Source of the DNA: Sinisalibacter lacisalsi
Lineage (GTDB): Bacteria; Pseudomonadota; Alphaproteobacteria; Rhodobacterales; Rhodobacteraceae
Reading direction: 5' to 3'
Length of the DNA stretch: 64,000 bases
NCBI RefSeq assembly: GCF_014640115.1
Contig: NZ_BMGI01000004.1
Coordinates: 228,941 to 292,940, forward strand
Position 1 is the stretch's first letter. Every line of letters begins with the position of its first letter. The position numbers were made by a program, and so were the translations under genes. The notes under the pieces are model-generated. The model saw only the letters and a list, made by a program, of their open reading frames with translations. It ran no database searches and was not told the origin of the DNA. Positions 16,012-25,053 of the stretch are shown one piece after another.

Positions 16012-17691
16012 ATGGACCGGCTCGACAAAATTCAGACCCAGGCCCCCACGCCCCGACAGACGGCGCGCGCGCGGTTCCTGCGCTCGGAAGACGGCTCGTT
16101 CATCATCTTCGGGTTGATCATCTTCGTGTTGATCCTCACCGTGGGCGGGATGGCCGTCGATTTCATGCGCTACGAGGCGCAGCGCGCGCGGCTGCAAAGC
16201 ACGCTCGACCGCGCCGTGCTGGCGGCGGCCAGCCTCGAGCAGGAACTCGACGCGCGCGACGTCGTGCTCGACTATTTCAACAAGGCCGGGCTCGGCGCGC
16301 ATATTTCCCGCGATGATATCGCGGTGACCGAACGCCCGCACTCCCGGCGGGTCGAGGCGAGCGCTTCGATGAAGGTCAATTCGACCTTCCTCAACTTCGC
16401 CGGCATTTCCGAACTGACCGCCCCGGCATCGGGCGCGGCGGAAGAGGCGACCTCGCTGACCGAAATCTCGCTGGTGGTGGACGTGTCGGGCTCGATGGGG
16501 TGGAACTCCTCCTCCGGCCGGACCCGGATCGAGGAACTCCGCCGCGCGGCGAAAAAATTCGTCAACATCGTGATCTGCGATCCGTCGCGGCCCGACGCGA
16601 CGACCGATTGCGTCGTCGAGCCGGACACGGTCACCGTCTCGATCGTGCCCTATGCCGAGCAGGCGCTGGTCGGCGAGGGGATCCTGTCGAAGTTCAACGT
16701 GACCGACGAGCACACCTATTCGTCCTGCGTGACCTTCGCCAGCGATGATTTCAACAGCACCGCGATCACGCCGGACACGCCGTTGCAGCGCACCGGGCAT
16801 TTCGATCCCTGGCGCGGGTCGAGCAGCACCCCGCGCGACTGGACCTGCGCCACCGATTCCTGGCGCGCCTTCACGCCGGTGAATGGCAATCTCGCTGAGC
16901 TGCACGACCGGATCGACGCGCTCGGCGCCTCGGGCAACACCTCGATCGACGTAGGCGCCAAGTGGGGCGTGGCCCTGCTGAACCCGGCGATGCAGCCGAT
17001 CACCGAGGGTCTGGTAGCGGACAACATCGTCGCAGAGGTTTTCGAAGACCGCCCGATGCCGCCCACGCGCCGCGGGTTGCAGAAACTCATGGTTCTGATG
17101 ACCGATGGCGAGAACACCGGCCAGCATTACCTTCATGACGGGTTCCGCGAGGGCCCCTCGCCGGTATATCGCGACATCAGGAGCGATGGCACGCTCGGCA
17201 ACAAGTACTCCGTGCACTACCTCTACAACGGAACCGACTGGTATTACTGGGATCACGACGGCAGCTGGCAGGATCATCCCTACGGCACCGGCACCTACGA
17301 GGAATGTGTCTGGAAATACAGCTGGCAGACCGGGTATTATCAGGACTGCAACGAGGTTGACGAGGGCAACGGCGCCCAGCAGCTCGACTATGTCGACCTG
17401 TGGCGGTGGAAGACCTGGTCCTGGTACGAGCGGTTCTCCTGGTTGCCCGAGCAAGGTTCCTATCACGGCCGCAACGTGAAGGATGCGCGGCTGGCCTCGA
17501 TCTGCGACGCCGCGAAGGCCGAAGGCATCACGATCTACACCATCGGTTTCGAAGCGCCGAGCGCCGGCCGCACCGCCTTGCGCAACTGCGCCTCGAGCCC
17601 GGCGCACTACTTCGACGCGAACGGCCTCAACCTGGCGGATGCCTTCTCGGCCATCGCCCGCGAGATCGCCAAGCTCAGGCTCATCAACTAG
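16012..17691 (+). CDS. TadG-type pilus assembly protein with von Willebrand factor A domain
   Basis: 559 aa. A TadE/G-like N terminus (RSEDGSFIIFGLIIFVLILTVGGMAVDF) gives one membrane helix, residues 25-50. The large extracytoplasmic vWA domain carries the MIDAS motif DVSGSMG (D157, S159, S161) and later LMVLMTDGENTG, then TIYTIGFEAPSAGRT. Residues about 396-480 form an unusual Tyr/Trp-rich insertion. Tad pilins and pseudopilins help build Flp pili for surface attachment; the vWA domain suggests metal-dependent adhesion. ATG 16012 has AGAGAGG upstream. First gene of a three-gene run. Confidence 0.85.
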   Translation: MDRLDKIQTQAPTPRQTARARFLRSEDGSFIIFGLIIFVLILTVGGMAVDFMRYEAQRARLQSTLDRAVLAAASLEQELDARDVVLDYFNKAGLGAHISRDDIAVTERPHSRRVEASASMKVNSTFLNFAGISELTAPASGAAEEATSLTEISLVVDVSGSMGWNSSSGRTRIEELRRAAKKFVNIVICDPSRPDATTDCVVEPDTVTVSIVPYAEQALVGEGILSKFNVTDEHTYSSCVTFASDDFNSTAITPDTPLQRTGHFDPWRGSSSTPRDWTCATDSWRAFTPVNGNLAELHDRIDALGASGNTSIDVGAKWGVALLNPAMQPITEGLVADNIVAEVFEDRPMPPTRRGLQKLMVLMTDGENTGQHYLHDGFREGPSPVYRDIRSDGTLGNKYSVHYLYNGTDWYYWDHDGSWQDHPYGTGTYEECVWKYSWQTGYYQDCNEVDEGNGAQQLDYVDLWRWKTWSWYERFSWLPEQGSYHGRNVKDARLASICDAAKAEGITIYTIGFEAPSAGRTALRNCASSPAHYFDANGLNLADAFSAIAREIAKLRLIN

Positions 17692-17726
17692 GGATCATGA
17701 CCATGCTCAGGGCAGGAGCAGAAATA

Positions 17727-18245
17727 ATGAAAAGCCTGAAAAAGGCGTTCAAACGGGAAGACGGATCGGCGACGATCGAGTTCGTCATCCTGTTCCCGGC
17801 GATCCTCACGCTGTTCTTCTCGGCGTTCGAGGTGTCGATCTACCTGACCCGCTCGGTGATGCTCGAGCGCGCCGTCGATCTCAACGTGCGGCTGCTCAGG
17901 CTCGGCACGCTGGAGCCGGCCACGCAGGACGAGCTGAAAAGGCGCATCTGCGAGGATACGCTGATCTTCCGCGATTGCCCGAACGCGATCATGGTGGAGC
18001 TGCGCGAGATCTCGACCGATAGCTGGCAAATGCCCGATACCGGGCTGGTCTGCGTCGATCGCGAGGAAGAGGTGCAGCCGGCGGTGACGTTCAACTTCGG
18101 CCGGCGCAACGAGGTGATGCTGGTGCGCGCCTGCGCCGTGCTCAACCCGTTCTTCGGCACCACCCCCTTCGTGATGGACCTGCCGCGCGATCCCTCGGGC
18201 GGGCACATGATTACCGCTGTCTCCACCTTCGTGAACGAGCCTTGA
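17727..18245 (+). CDS. TadE-like pilus assembly protein
   Basis: 172 aa. The pseudopilin-like N terminus KREDGSATIEFVILFPAILTLFFSAFEVSIY contains the processing-type Glu and a single membrane helix, typical of TadE. The rest is extracytoplasmic with paired cysteines (RRICEDTLIFRDCP; ACAVLNPF). ATG 17727 is chosen for its AGGAG 8 nt upstream, giving a short positively charged N tail; ATG 17697 would add ten residues. It lies 35 nt after the vWA gene and 7 nt before the next TadE-like gene. Confidence 0.82.
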   Translation: MKSLKKAFKREDGSATIEFVILFPAILTLFFSAFEVSIYLTRSVMLERAVDLNVRLLRLGTLEPATQDELKRRICEDTLIFRDCPNAIMVELREISTDSWQMPDTGLVCVDREEEVQPAVTFNFGRRNEVMLVRACAVLNPFFGTTPFVMDLPRDPSGGHMITAVSTFVNEP

Positions 18246-18252
18246 GGAGGAC

Positions 18253-18873
18253 ATGATGCGCACCCTCGCCACCTTCTCCGCCTCTCTCGTCTCCCGCATC
18301 CCCGGCCCGTTGCGCCGCTTCGCCGCGCGCGACGATGCGAGCCTGTCGGTCGAGGCGGTGCTGATCCTGCCGCTCCTGCTGTGGAGCTTCCTCGCGGTCT
18401 ATTCCTTCTTCGATGTCTACCGCATCAAGGCGCTGGCGCTGAAGGCGAATTACGCGATCTCCGACGTGCTTTCGCGCGAGACCAACGTGATCGACATGAA
18501 TTACATCATCGGCGCCGAGCGGCTCTACGAATACCTCACCCGCTCCGACGACGGCGCATGGCTGCGCGTCACGGTCGTGCATTGCACCGCCGATTGCGGC
18601 GAGAGTTACCGGGTGCTGGAGCGCGACTGGTCGCGCGCCACCGACAACCTCGAGACCTATTCGAACGACGACATCATGGCGAAGCTGGAGCCGATCATCC
18701 CCTGGGTCGCGGCCGGCGAGCGGGTGATCATCGTGGAAACCGCGATGCAATACCAGCCGCCGTTCTCGCAGGCGCTCACCGGGGTCGGGCCGCGGATCCT
18801 GACCGACGTGGTGATGACCCGGCCGCGTTTCGCCCCTCAGCTGTGCTTCGACGGCGTGGGCTGCGGCGTCTGA
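18253..18873 (+). CDS. TadE/TadG-like pilus protein
   Basis: 206 aa. A basic leader followed by ARDDASLSVEAVLILPLLLWSFLAVYSFFDVY, the TadE-type membrane anchor with the conserved SxEAVL motif. The extracytoplasmic domain contains CTADCGESYRVL and a C-terminal LCFDGVGCGV, suggesting disulfides. Start at ATG 18253 (second ATG 18256) with GAGGAGG upstream. It ends the three-gene tad run. The secretion machinery genes (tadA, tadB, tadC, cpaB-F) are not in this window, so this looks like a detached minor-pilin cluster. Confidence 0.8.
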   Translation: MMRTLATFSASLVSRIPGPLRRFAARDDASLSVEAVLILPLLLWSFLAVYSFFDVYRIKALALKANYAISDVLSRETNVIDMNYIIGAERLYEYLTRSDDGAWLRVTVVHCTADCGESYRVLERDWSRATDNLETYSNDDIMAKLEPIIPWVAAGERVIIVETAMQYQPPFSQALTGVGPRILTDVVMTRPRFAPQLCFDGVGCGV

Positions 18874-18973
18874 TCCCTGTGCATCCGCGCACAAGCCATG
18901 CGCCGCTGCTCACCATCGCGACGATTGCCCGGCGGATGCCGCGCGCCTACCTTGGGGGCAAAGGAGGCGCATC

Positions 18974-19885
18974 ATGTCTGTCCGACCCATCGTTTCGACC
19001 AATTCCGCAACGCCCACGCTCGAAGGCGCCGGCGTGAAGCTTCACCGAGCCTTCGGCTTCCACGAGCCCGAGGCCTATGATCCGTTCCTGCTGTTCGACG
19101 ATTTCCGTGGCGAAACCCCGGATGACTACATCCGCGGCTTCCCGTGGCACCCGCACCGGGGGATCGAAACCATCACCTACGTCCTCGCGGGCGAGGTCGA
19201 GCACGGCGACAGCCTTGGCAACCGGGGCACCCTCGGTGCCGGCGACGTGCAGTGGATGACGGCCGGCTCCGGCATCATGCACCAGGAGATGCCCAGCGGA
19301 AACACGCGCGGGCAGATGCATGGTTTCCAGCTCTGGGCCAACCTGCCGTCCAGCCTGAAGATGACCACGCCGCGCTACCAGGACATCAAGGGGAGCGATA
19401 TCCCCGTCGTCGTCGATGACGATGGCACCGCGGTGCGGGTGATTGTGGGCGCGTTCTGGGGCCAGAGCGGCCCGGTCGACGGCATCGCCGCCGATCCGCA
19501 ATACCTCGATATCTCCGTGCCCGCCGGGCGCAGGAAGACCTTTAAGGTCGACACCTACAAGCGCACCTTCGCCTATGTTTTCGAAGGCGCCGCCGCCTTC
19601 GCCGACGCCAGCCGGCCCGAGGGGGTGCTGCTGGAGAAGGAGGTGATGGGCGAGGAGGTCAACATCCGCGACATGTCGGGCAACCGCACCGTCGTCCGTT
19701 TCGGCACCGGTGACGAGATCACCGTGCAGGCCGGCCCGGAGGGCGTGCGCTTTCTGCTCGTCTCGGGCGCCCCGATCCGCGAGCCGGTGGCCTGGCACGG
19801 GCCGATCGTTATGAACACGCGCCAGGAGATCATGGCGGCGGTGAACGAACTGCGCAACGGCACCTTCATCAGGCCCGCGCACTGA
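18974..19885 (+). CDS. Pirin family protein
   Basis: 303-aa bicupin. The metal-binding N-terminal cupin motif is visible in FPWHPHRGIETITYVLAGEVEHGDS, followed by GDVQWMTAGSGIMHQEMP and HGFQLWANLP, which provide the usual His/Glu ligands. Some bacterial pirins have quercetinase activity or bind partner enzymes such as pyruvate dehydrogenase E1; the role here is unknown. A GGAGG lies 7 nt before ATG 18974. It is followed by an intrinsic terminator. Confidence 0.92.
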   Translation: MSVRPIVSTNSATPTLEGAGVKLHRAFGFHEPEAYDPFLLFDDFRGETPDDYIRGFPWHPHRGIETITYVLAGEVEHGDSLGNRGTLGAGDVQWMTAGSGIMHQEMPSGNTRGQMHGFQLWANLPSSLKMTTPRYQDIKGSDIPVVVDDDGTAVRVIVGAFWGQSGPVDGIAADPQYLDISVPAGRRKTFKVDTYKRTFAYVFEGAAAFADASRPEGVLLEKEVMGEEVNIRDMSGNRTVVRFGTGDEITVQAGPEGVRFLLVSGAPIREPVAWHGPIVMNTRQEIMAAVNELRNGTFIRPAH

Positions 19886-19915
19886 AATCTCCCCCAGGGT
19901 GACCAACCCCCGCAC

Positions 19916-19945
19916 AGGGCCGCGCCAGCCGCGGCCCTGTTGCGT
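19916..19945 (+). terminator. Terminator after pirin gene
   Basis: Perfect 9-bp stem AGGGCCGCG (19916-19924) / CGCGGCCCT (19930-19938) with a CCAGC loop, then GTTGCGTT. It lies 31 nt after the pirin stop codon. Confidence 0.65.
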
Positions 19946-20430
19946 TCGGCTCCCCGCCGGATCCCGGTTTGCCCGCAGTCTCGATCTTGTCGACAGCCGA
20001 GCCGGGCACGCTGGCCGTACCGGCCTGATTCTCTGCCTTGGTCACCGGCGATGGTATCCTTTCGACGGGGAGGCGAGGCGGTCTCGTTGATCGGCATTCG
20101 GGACAGGGTGGTCCAACCGGCGGCCATTGTTGCAATACGATCACAACCGTCGCGAATTCCGCAGCTTTTATATGCGGAATTCCGAATACTCGCTGGCGGC
20201 ACTGGCACGGTGGATATCGTTAGTGATACGATAGTCGCAAATGAGCAATGTGGTTTCACTCGGGTCACAATCATCTCGAAAGGTTCACGAGAAAAGATCA
20301 CTCCTCAGGGCGTCCAGACGACGCCGGGGGCATCGCGCCGCGTGCCGGGTCGAACCCGCTGAGGTGGTGTCTCCAGTCTGACAGGAATTACGGGGAGCGG
20401 CGTTTCAGCCGCAGGGAAATGGAGAATAAA
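19946..20430. promoter_or_regulatory. Long upstream region of the autotransporter gene
   Basis: About 485 nt with no recognisable gene. The segment 20120-20290 is clearly more AT-rich than its surroundings and includes GCGGAATTCCGAATA-type short dyads and TTTATATGC, suiting a promoter of an acquired or tightly regulated surface-protein gene. A long in-frame extension of the autotransporter frame crosses it but has no signal peptide, so it is treated as non-coding. Confidence 0.45.
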
Positions 20431-22776
20431 ATGTCGCGTGGTGTGAACAAAAAACTCGCAACGGCTGCGCCGATCGCTATGATCGCTGCGCTCGGGGCGC
20501 CCGCCTTCGGCGGGTTGCTGGATGACGACGTCCTGATCGAGACTTCGGGGGACGGCATCGTCTACGTGGACACGACAGAAGGCGTCGTCGAGCCCGGCAT
20601 GAAGGCGGTGACCTTCACCTCTACGCGGGTGCCCGGACCAAACCCGCCGAAGTGGCTTTATCTCGATCCGTTCGAGAACATCGTTACCGACTACACCACG
20701 ATTGGCAGCCGCGGTGAAACCACCAACTGCATCATGGCCAGCAACGAGAATTTCTGCGACTCGGCACCGGCTTCGGGCAAGCGTATCAAGACGCACCTCT
20801 ACGGCCCCGGCCCGTTCGACGCGCTTCTGAGCACCACGCCAAGCACGGACTACCCGTTGGTGGATTACTTCACCTTCGGCAAGATTTCGAACTTCACAGC
20901 GGCGCGGATCACCGGCTTCACGATCGAACTCCTGGATGCCGACGGCAACCCGATGAGCGACCGGGCGGCGGCGGAAGCCGTGTTGTTCAACCTCGATCCC
21001 ACGCTCCACGAGTCGCTCGCGCCGACGATCCATGTGGTTCACGGCCTGTTCGGCAACGGTGGACAGGAGGCCGCTACCGGCTTCTTCTCCGGCGATGACG
21101 CCAGTTTCGACCTCACCGCGTCGTCCGACGTGCTGGACCTTGGGTCGATCCTGATGACCGAAGACTCGGATGGAGACGGCTCGATCGACACGGTCTATGC
21201 CGACAACTTCGGCACCGCGATGCTCAATGACGCGAACGCGCCTGACGGCGTATTCTGGGACGAAACCCCCAACGTCGCGGGGGATGAAGATGCCCTGCTG
21301 ACGTGGTACCACGTCGGCAACGATACGTGGTATTATGGCAACCTCGGCACGGCCGATACTCCAGCCAACGCCGCCGCACTCGACGCAAGGCTCGCCGCCA
21401 TCGCGGCGGATCTCGGCGTGACCGTTCCCGACCTGGGCTACACCGCCGGCGGCGATCCCGTGCCCGCCGCGATCGTTGACGCAATGGAAGGTGACGAGTT
21501 GTTCTCCGTCGGCAAGATCGAAGACCTGCGCAACGCCAACCTCAACTACACGATCACCGTCGGCAACGTCGAGGAAGGCCAGTTCACCGTTCGCATCGCG
21601 CCGCGCTTCGCGCCCATCGTGGAGCTTACCGACACGCTCTACCAGTTCGGCGTGGCGGGTGCGCTCGATGCGGCCAACATCCCCTACCTCGGCGCTGACC
21701 CGACTTACATTGCGGATATCGCAACGCTTGAGGGCCTGCCGGTGGCCGACGCCCAGCTCTACCTCGAGCGGCTTGGCTACAGCTTCCTCGGCGCGCAGCG
21801 CAATATCGGCTACGAGATGGCCAGCCAGTCCATCGGCAACATCCTGTTCGGCTCGTCGCTGGCCAACGGCAGCGCCTACGGCGCATCGTTCGGCACGATG
21901 TCGTCGAAGAACGGCGAGATCGTCGATGCCGGCGCGAACTGGGCGATGGCCGGATCGCTCGAAGGTTTCGTGGCGGTTGCGGGCAGCATGGGGTCTGTCG
22001 CCGACACGCCCAACTCGATCGGCTACGACTTCAACGGCTACACTGCCACCGCCGGTCTCAGCACCATGCTGTTGAACGACAATGTCGAAGCCGGCGTGGC
22101 GTTCAGCTTCGGCAAGACCGACGCCACGATCAACGACAACCGCGGCAGCCTCTCGCAGCAGAGCTTCGGCGGCGCGGTGTTCGGCCGCGGCGCGTTCGAC
22201 AATGGCGTGAAGCTGAACGGTGTGATCGGCTACCAGATGGGCGACATCGAAAGCATCCGCAACATCGATACCCCGGTCTTCACCGGCACCGCGACCGGCA
22301 CGAACCCGGCCTCCGACCTGTTCTTGGCGGTTTCGGGTGAGTGGATGGCCTCGATGGGCAGCTTCCAGGTCGGCCCGATGGCCTCGCTCGAATACCATCA
22401 CATCTCGACGGATGGCTTCACCGAAACCGGTGCCGGCCTCTACAACGTCACGATGGACGGTTTCACCAGCGATGTGTTCACCGGCAACCTCGGGCTGAAA
22501 GGCAGCGTCGATCTTTCCGACAGCTTCTCCATCTTCGGCCACGCGGCCTACGCGATGATGAGCAGCGATGATCTCGCCGTTCCGTTCCAGTTCGGTTCCG
22601 TTCTCAACGGCACCACCTTCGTCGATGGCGCCTCGGCCAACTGGTTCGATATCGGCGCCGGTGCGAAAGCGAAGATCGGCGAGGCGGGCAGCCTCGCGCT
22701 GGAATACCGCGGCGCACTGTTCAGCAACGATTATAGCCGCCACACGGTGCGCGCCTCCTTCGAAGTGACCTTCTGA
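20431..22776 (+). CDS. Autotransporter with C-terminal beta-barrel domain and unknown passenger
   Basis: 781-aa outer-membrane protein. Signal peptide: MSRGVNKKLATAAPIAMIAA up to about residue 30 (APAFG). The passenger (about 30-490) resembles choice-of-anchor-type bacterial surface domains, with acidic Asp-rich segments (TEDSDGDGSIDTVYADN) that could bind calcium. The last 280 residues form a type V autotransporter barrel (YDFNGYTATAGLSTML, GVAFSFGKTDATI, SFGGAVFGRGAF) ending in the outer-membrane signature RASFEVTF with terminal Phe. GGAG 6 nt upstream fixes ATG 20431. Passenger function unknown. A strong terminator follows. Confidence 0.85.
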   Translation: MSRGVNKKLATAAPIAMIAALGAPAFGGLLDDDVLIETSGDGIVYVDTTEGVVEPGMKAVTFTSTRVPGPNPPKWLYLDPFENIVTDYTTIGSRGETTNCIMASNENFCDSAPASGKRIKTHLYGPGPFDALLSTTPSTDYPLVDYFTFGKISNFTAARITGFTIELLDADGNPMSDRAAAEAVLFNLDPTLHESLAPTIHVVHGLFGNGGQEAATGFFSGDDASFDLTASSDVLDLGSILMTEDSDGDGSIDTVYADNFGTAMLNDANAPDGVFWDETPNVAGDEDALLTWYHVGNDTWYYGNLGTADTPANAAALDARLAAIAADLGVTVPDLGYTAGGDPVPAAIVDAMEGDELFSVGKIEDLRNANLNYTITVGNVEEGQFTVRIAPRFAPIVELTDTLYQFGVAGALDAANIPYLGADPTYIADIATLEGLPVADAQLYLERLGYSFLGAQRNIGYEMASQSIGNILFGSSLANGSAYGASFGTMSSKNGEIVDAGANWAMAGSLEGFVAVAGSMGSVADTPNSIGYDFNGYTATAGLSTMLLNDNVEAGVAFSFGKTDATINDNRGSLSQQSFGGAVFGRGAFDNGVKLNGVIGYQMGDIESIRNIDTPVFTGTATGTNPASDLFLAVSGEWMASMGSFQVGPMASLEYHHISTDGFTETGAGLYNVTMDGFTSDVFTGNLGLKGSVDLSDSFSIFGHAAYAMMSSDDLAVPFQFGSVLNGTTFVDGASANWFDIGAGAKAKIGEAGSLALEYRGALFSNDYSRHTVRASFEVTF

Positions 22777-22814
22777 GGCCACGCACCCGGGCCCGTCGGC
22801 CAAAGTGAAAACAT

Positions 22815-22850
22815 GAATGCGCGAGGGGGTCCTCGCGCATTCTTTTTTTT
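22815..22850 (+). terminator. Rho-independent terminator of the autotransporter gene
   Basis: Perfect 12-bp stem GAATGCGCGAGG (22815-22826) / CCTCGCGCATTC (22831-22842), a GGGT loop and eight T residues (22843-22850). One of the clearest intrinsic terminators in the window. Confidence 0.95.
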
Positions 22851-22937
22851 GCTCCGTGTGAAACGCGCCGGATCGCGGGCGATCAGGTCACGCGGTGATG
22901 CCGCATGCCCCTGAACCGGCGCCTGGCCTGGGTGTCG

Positions 22938-23276
22938 TCACTTGCCGCGACGGGATGTGCCGCCCCCAGCCTTGCCGCCTTTGCCTTTTGCGCCCTTGCC
23001 GCCAGCCGATGCGCCGGCTTTGGCGGTGCCGCCGGCGGTGCGGGGCGAGAAGCCCTTGGCGCCGGAGTTGGTGCCCGCGTCGAGCTTCATCTCGCCGCGC
23101 ATTTCGTCCTGACCGGGTGTGCCGACGCTCTTGAGCTGATTATCGTCATGGTTCTTGGACAGGAGAACATCGCCCTCCGAGGCCCAGGGGTTGTTATGGG
23201 CTGCAAGGGACGGGGTGCCCAGGAAAGCGAGGGCTGCGAAGGCTGCAACAAGGGTTCGTGTCTTGTGGTTTTTCAT
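22938..23276 (-). CDS. Small secreted protein with Gly/Lys/Ala-rich tail
   Basis: 112 aa. Signal peptide MKNHKTRTLVAAFAALAFLG ending near SLAAHNN, a short polar middle (HNNPWASEGDVLLSKNHDDNQ) and a strongly basic, low-complexity C terminus rich in Gly, Lys and Ala (AGGKGAKGKGGKAGGG). No family recognised. Start ATG 23276 gives the signal peptide; the longer in-frame start would bury it. It is convergent with the autotransporter, whose terminator separates them. Export plus a cationic tail would fit binding to envelope or extracellular polyanions, which is inference. Confidence 0.65.
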   Translation of the reverse strand: MKNHKTRTLVAAFAALAFLGTPSLAAHNNPWASEGDVLLSKNHDDNQLKSVGTPGQDEMRGEMKLDAGTNSGAKGFSPRTAGGTAKAGASAGGKGAKGKGGKAGGGTSRRGK

Positions 23277-23757
23277 TCTCGTCTGTTCTCCTGCTCGATC
23301 TGACGGTTTGCGGCGCATGGCCTCAGTGATCGCCAAATCACCTTGAAATTCGGGCATGAATGTGACGGCACGACGCGTCGTACCGAGACAAACTGTCGCA
23401 GGCTAAAAGACAGGGAAACGCGTCGCGCCAGAACGCGGGATCGTCCGGCTTCGCCGCCCGAGATTCAGGGCCGTGCCTGGCTCATTCGAAATCCGGAGTA
23501 TGATTATGCGTGAGCCGGCCATGAAATTAAGCCGCTCATGAGCCCATTGGTGCCGCGAAAAAAGTATTCTATGTGTCGTCTTGCGTCGTTTCCAGATCGA
23601 ATATGCGGGTAAACTGATTTCGGCTTGATGCCTGACGCTGATGCAGATTATATCGCTGAACTATTCAGCCGGCTTTTCAAAATTAAATATTCATTAGCGC
23701 GCAAGCCCGGCATATGAAAAAAGGTCTTCTCTCGCACCACGCTGCGGCCGAGGGCGC
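23277..23757. other. Gene-free, AT-leaning intergenic region
   Basis: About 480 nt without a convincing reading frame. Composition from about 23480 to 23740 is distinctly AT-rich for this genome. It probably includes the promoter of the small secreted protein (right side of 23276); nothing else is recognised. Confidence 0.5.
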
Positions 23758-23786
23758 GGGAGGCGCCGTGATATTCAGCGCCTCCC
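23758..23786 (-). terminator. Hairpin terminator of the Gly-rich secreted protein gene
   Basis: Perfect 9-bp inverted repeat GGGAGGCGC / GCGCCTCCC with an 11-nt loop, 7 nt beyond the stop of the minus-strand gene at 23794. No T-run is present. Confidence 0.55.
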
Positions 23787-23793
23787 AATGATG

Positions 23794-25053
23794 TTACAGG
23801 TCTTCCGGCAAAACCGGGACTTCGTACTCGTGGATGTAGTTGATCACCACCCGCGAGTCGTCGGCGGCCTGTGTGAAGGCGCCGATGGTGCCGTCTTCGA
23901 CGTCGTCGTCGACACTGTTGAAAATCGTCTCGTAAACGTCGATTTCCTGCTCCAGCCAGCTTCCATCATCCTGTTTGACCAGGATCGTGGTCTTGACGCC
24001 GTCGTAGGTAGCGACCCGATCGTAAGTGAACTCCGAGAAATCGACGCCCGAATACTGAACGTCCGTCCCTTCGACCACGCTCGGTTCAATGCCCAGGATC
24101 AGGTTGACGTAGGCGATCTCGTCCGTGGAGAATACGCCGGTCTTGTCGGTCGCACCTGCAAGGAAAGTCGCTGCAGCTTCCAGATCCTCGACGGTTTTCA
24201 CGCCGTCGGCGAGGAACAGGCTGTTCACCACCGGGTTATTCACGCCCTCGATCGTTCCCGTTTCCATCAGGGCGACATAGATCGAGAGGTTTTCGAGCGG
24301 CGAGTCGATCGTGCTCGTTTGACCGTCAACCGTGACGACGAGCCGACCAGCGGGATCGAAAGAGATCGCATCCGCGCTATTGAGGAGTGCGACCACTTCC
24401 TCGCTGCGGCCCTCGAGAACATCGTCCGGAGCGCGGCTGATGTTCAAGCGCCCGATCTCGACCTCCTGGACCAGTGTCTCATCGAGAACGTGGCCCTCTT
24501 CGTCGAGCGGGACAAGGCTTCCATCCTCGGCGACAGGTTGAACGAAACCGTCGTCGTTCAGGATCGGAATGCCCTGATCGTCACGCAGGATGACGTAGAG
24601 ATCCCCGTAGAGGTCGCCACCGCCGCCAGCATCCGGCGGAGAACCGCGATCCGCGGAACCTCCCGGTGTGCCAGCCCAATCGGGACGATCGGAATCTGTC
24701 TCGCCGCCGCCGCCAGAGTCGGCCGGTTTTCCTCCCTTGTCATCGGGACGTCCGCCGCCGGTGGGTGATGTGCCGCCGCCATCGTCGCTGCTGCCAGCAC
24801 CGCCTTGGCCTGCACCTTGGCCGCCGCCGCTACCTTCGCCGCTGCCGCCGCTACCCTGGCCGCCGCCTCCGGCTTGGCTGCCGCCGCTGCCCTGGCCGCC
24901 ACCATCGCTGCCCTGGCTGCCGCCGCCGCTGCCCTGGCCGTTGCCTTGTGCAACCGCGAAGTCAACGGAGACCAACGTCAACGCGCTAGCCGCCACGCAA
25001 GCCAGCAACGCCGTCTTCACTGATGGCCTGATCAGGTTTTTAATAGGTGACAT
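23794..25053 (-). CDS. Secreted protein with Gly/Ser/Gln-rich low-complexity region
   Basis: 419 aa. Signal peptide (residues 1-36, TALLACVAASALTLVSVDFA then VAQ), then about 100 residues of low complexity built from GQGSGGGS/GGSQ-like units, followed by an acidic globular domain (about 150-419) with DLYVILRDDQGIPILNDDGF and repeated acidic beta-type stretches. No catalytic motif and no family recognised. GGAG 6 nt upstream supports ATG 25053 rather than ATG 25065. The glycine-rich segment may be a flexible surface stalk or a matrix protein. The gene stands alone in a gene-poor stretch near tRNA-Glu. Confidence 0.7.
   Translation of the reverse strand: MSPIKNLIRPSVKTALLACVAASALTLVSVDFAVAQGNGQGSGGGSQGSDGGGQGSGGSQAGGGGQGSGGSGEGSGGGQGAGQGGAGSSDDGGGTSPTGGGRPDDKGGKPADSGGGGETDSDRPDWAGTPGGSADRGSPPDAGGGGDLYGDLYVILRDDQGIPILNDDGFVQPVAEDGSLVPLDEEGHVLDETLVQEVEIGRLNISRAPDDVLEGRSEEVVALLNSADAISFDPAGRLVVTVDGQTSTIDSPLENLSIYVALMETGTIEGVNNPVVNSLFLADGVKTVEDLEAAATFLAGATDKTGVFSTDEIAYVNLILGIEPSVVEGTDVQYSGVDFSEFTYDRVATYDGVKTTILVKQDDGSWLEQEIDVYETIFNSVDDDVEDGTIGAFTQAADDSRVVINYIHEYEVPVLPEDL

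Noticed and set aside
20305-22803. 832-codon minus-strand frame opposite the autotransporter
   Set aside because: The plus frame has signal peptide, barrel repeats and terminal Phe; the antisense frame does not look like protein.
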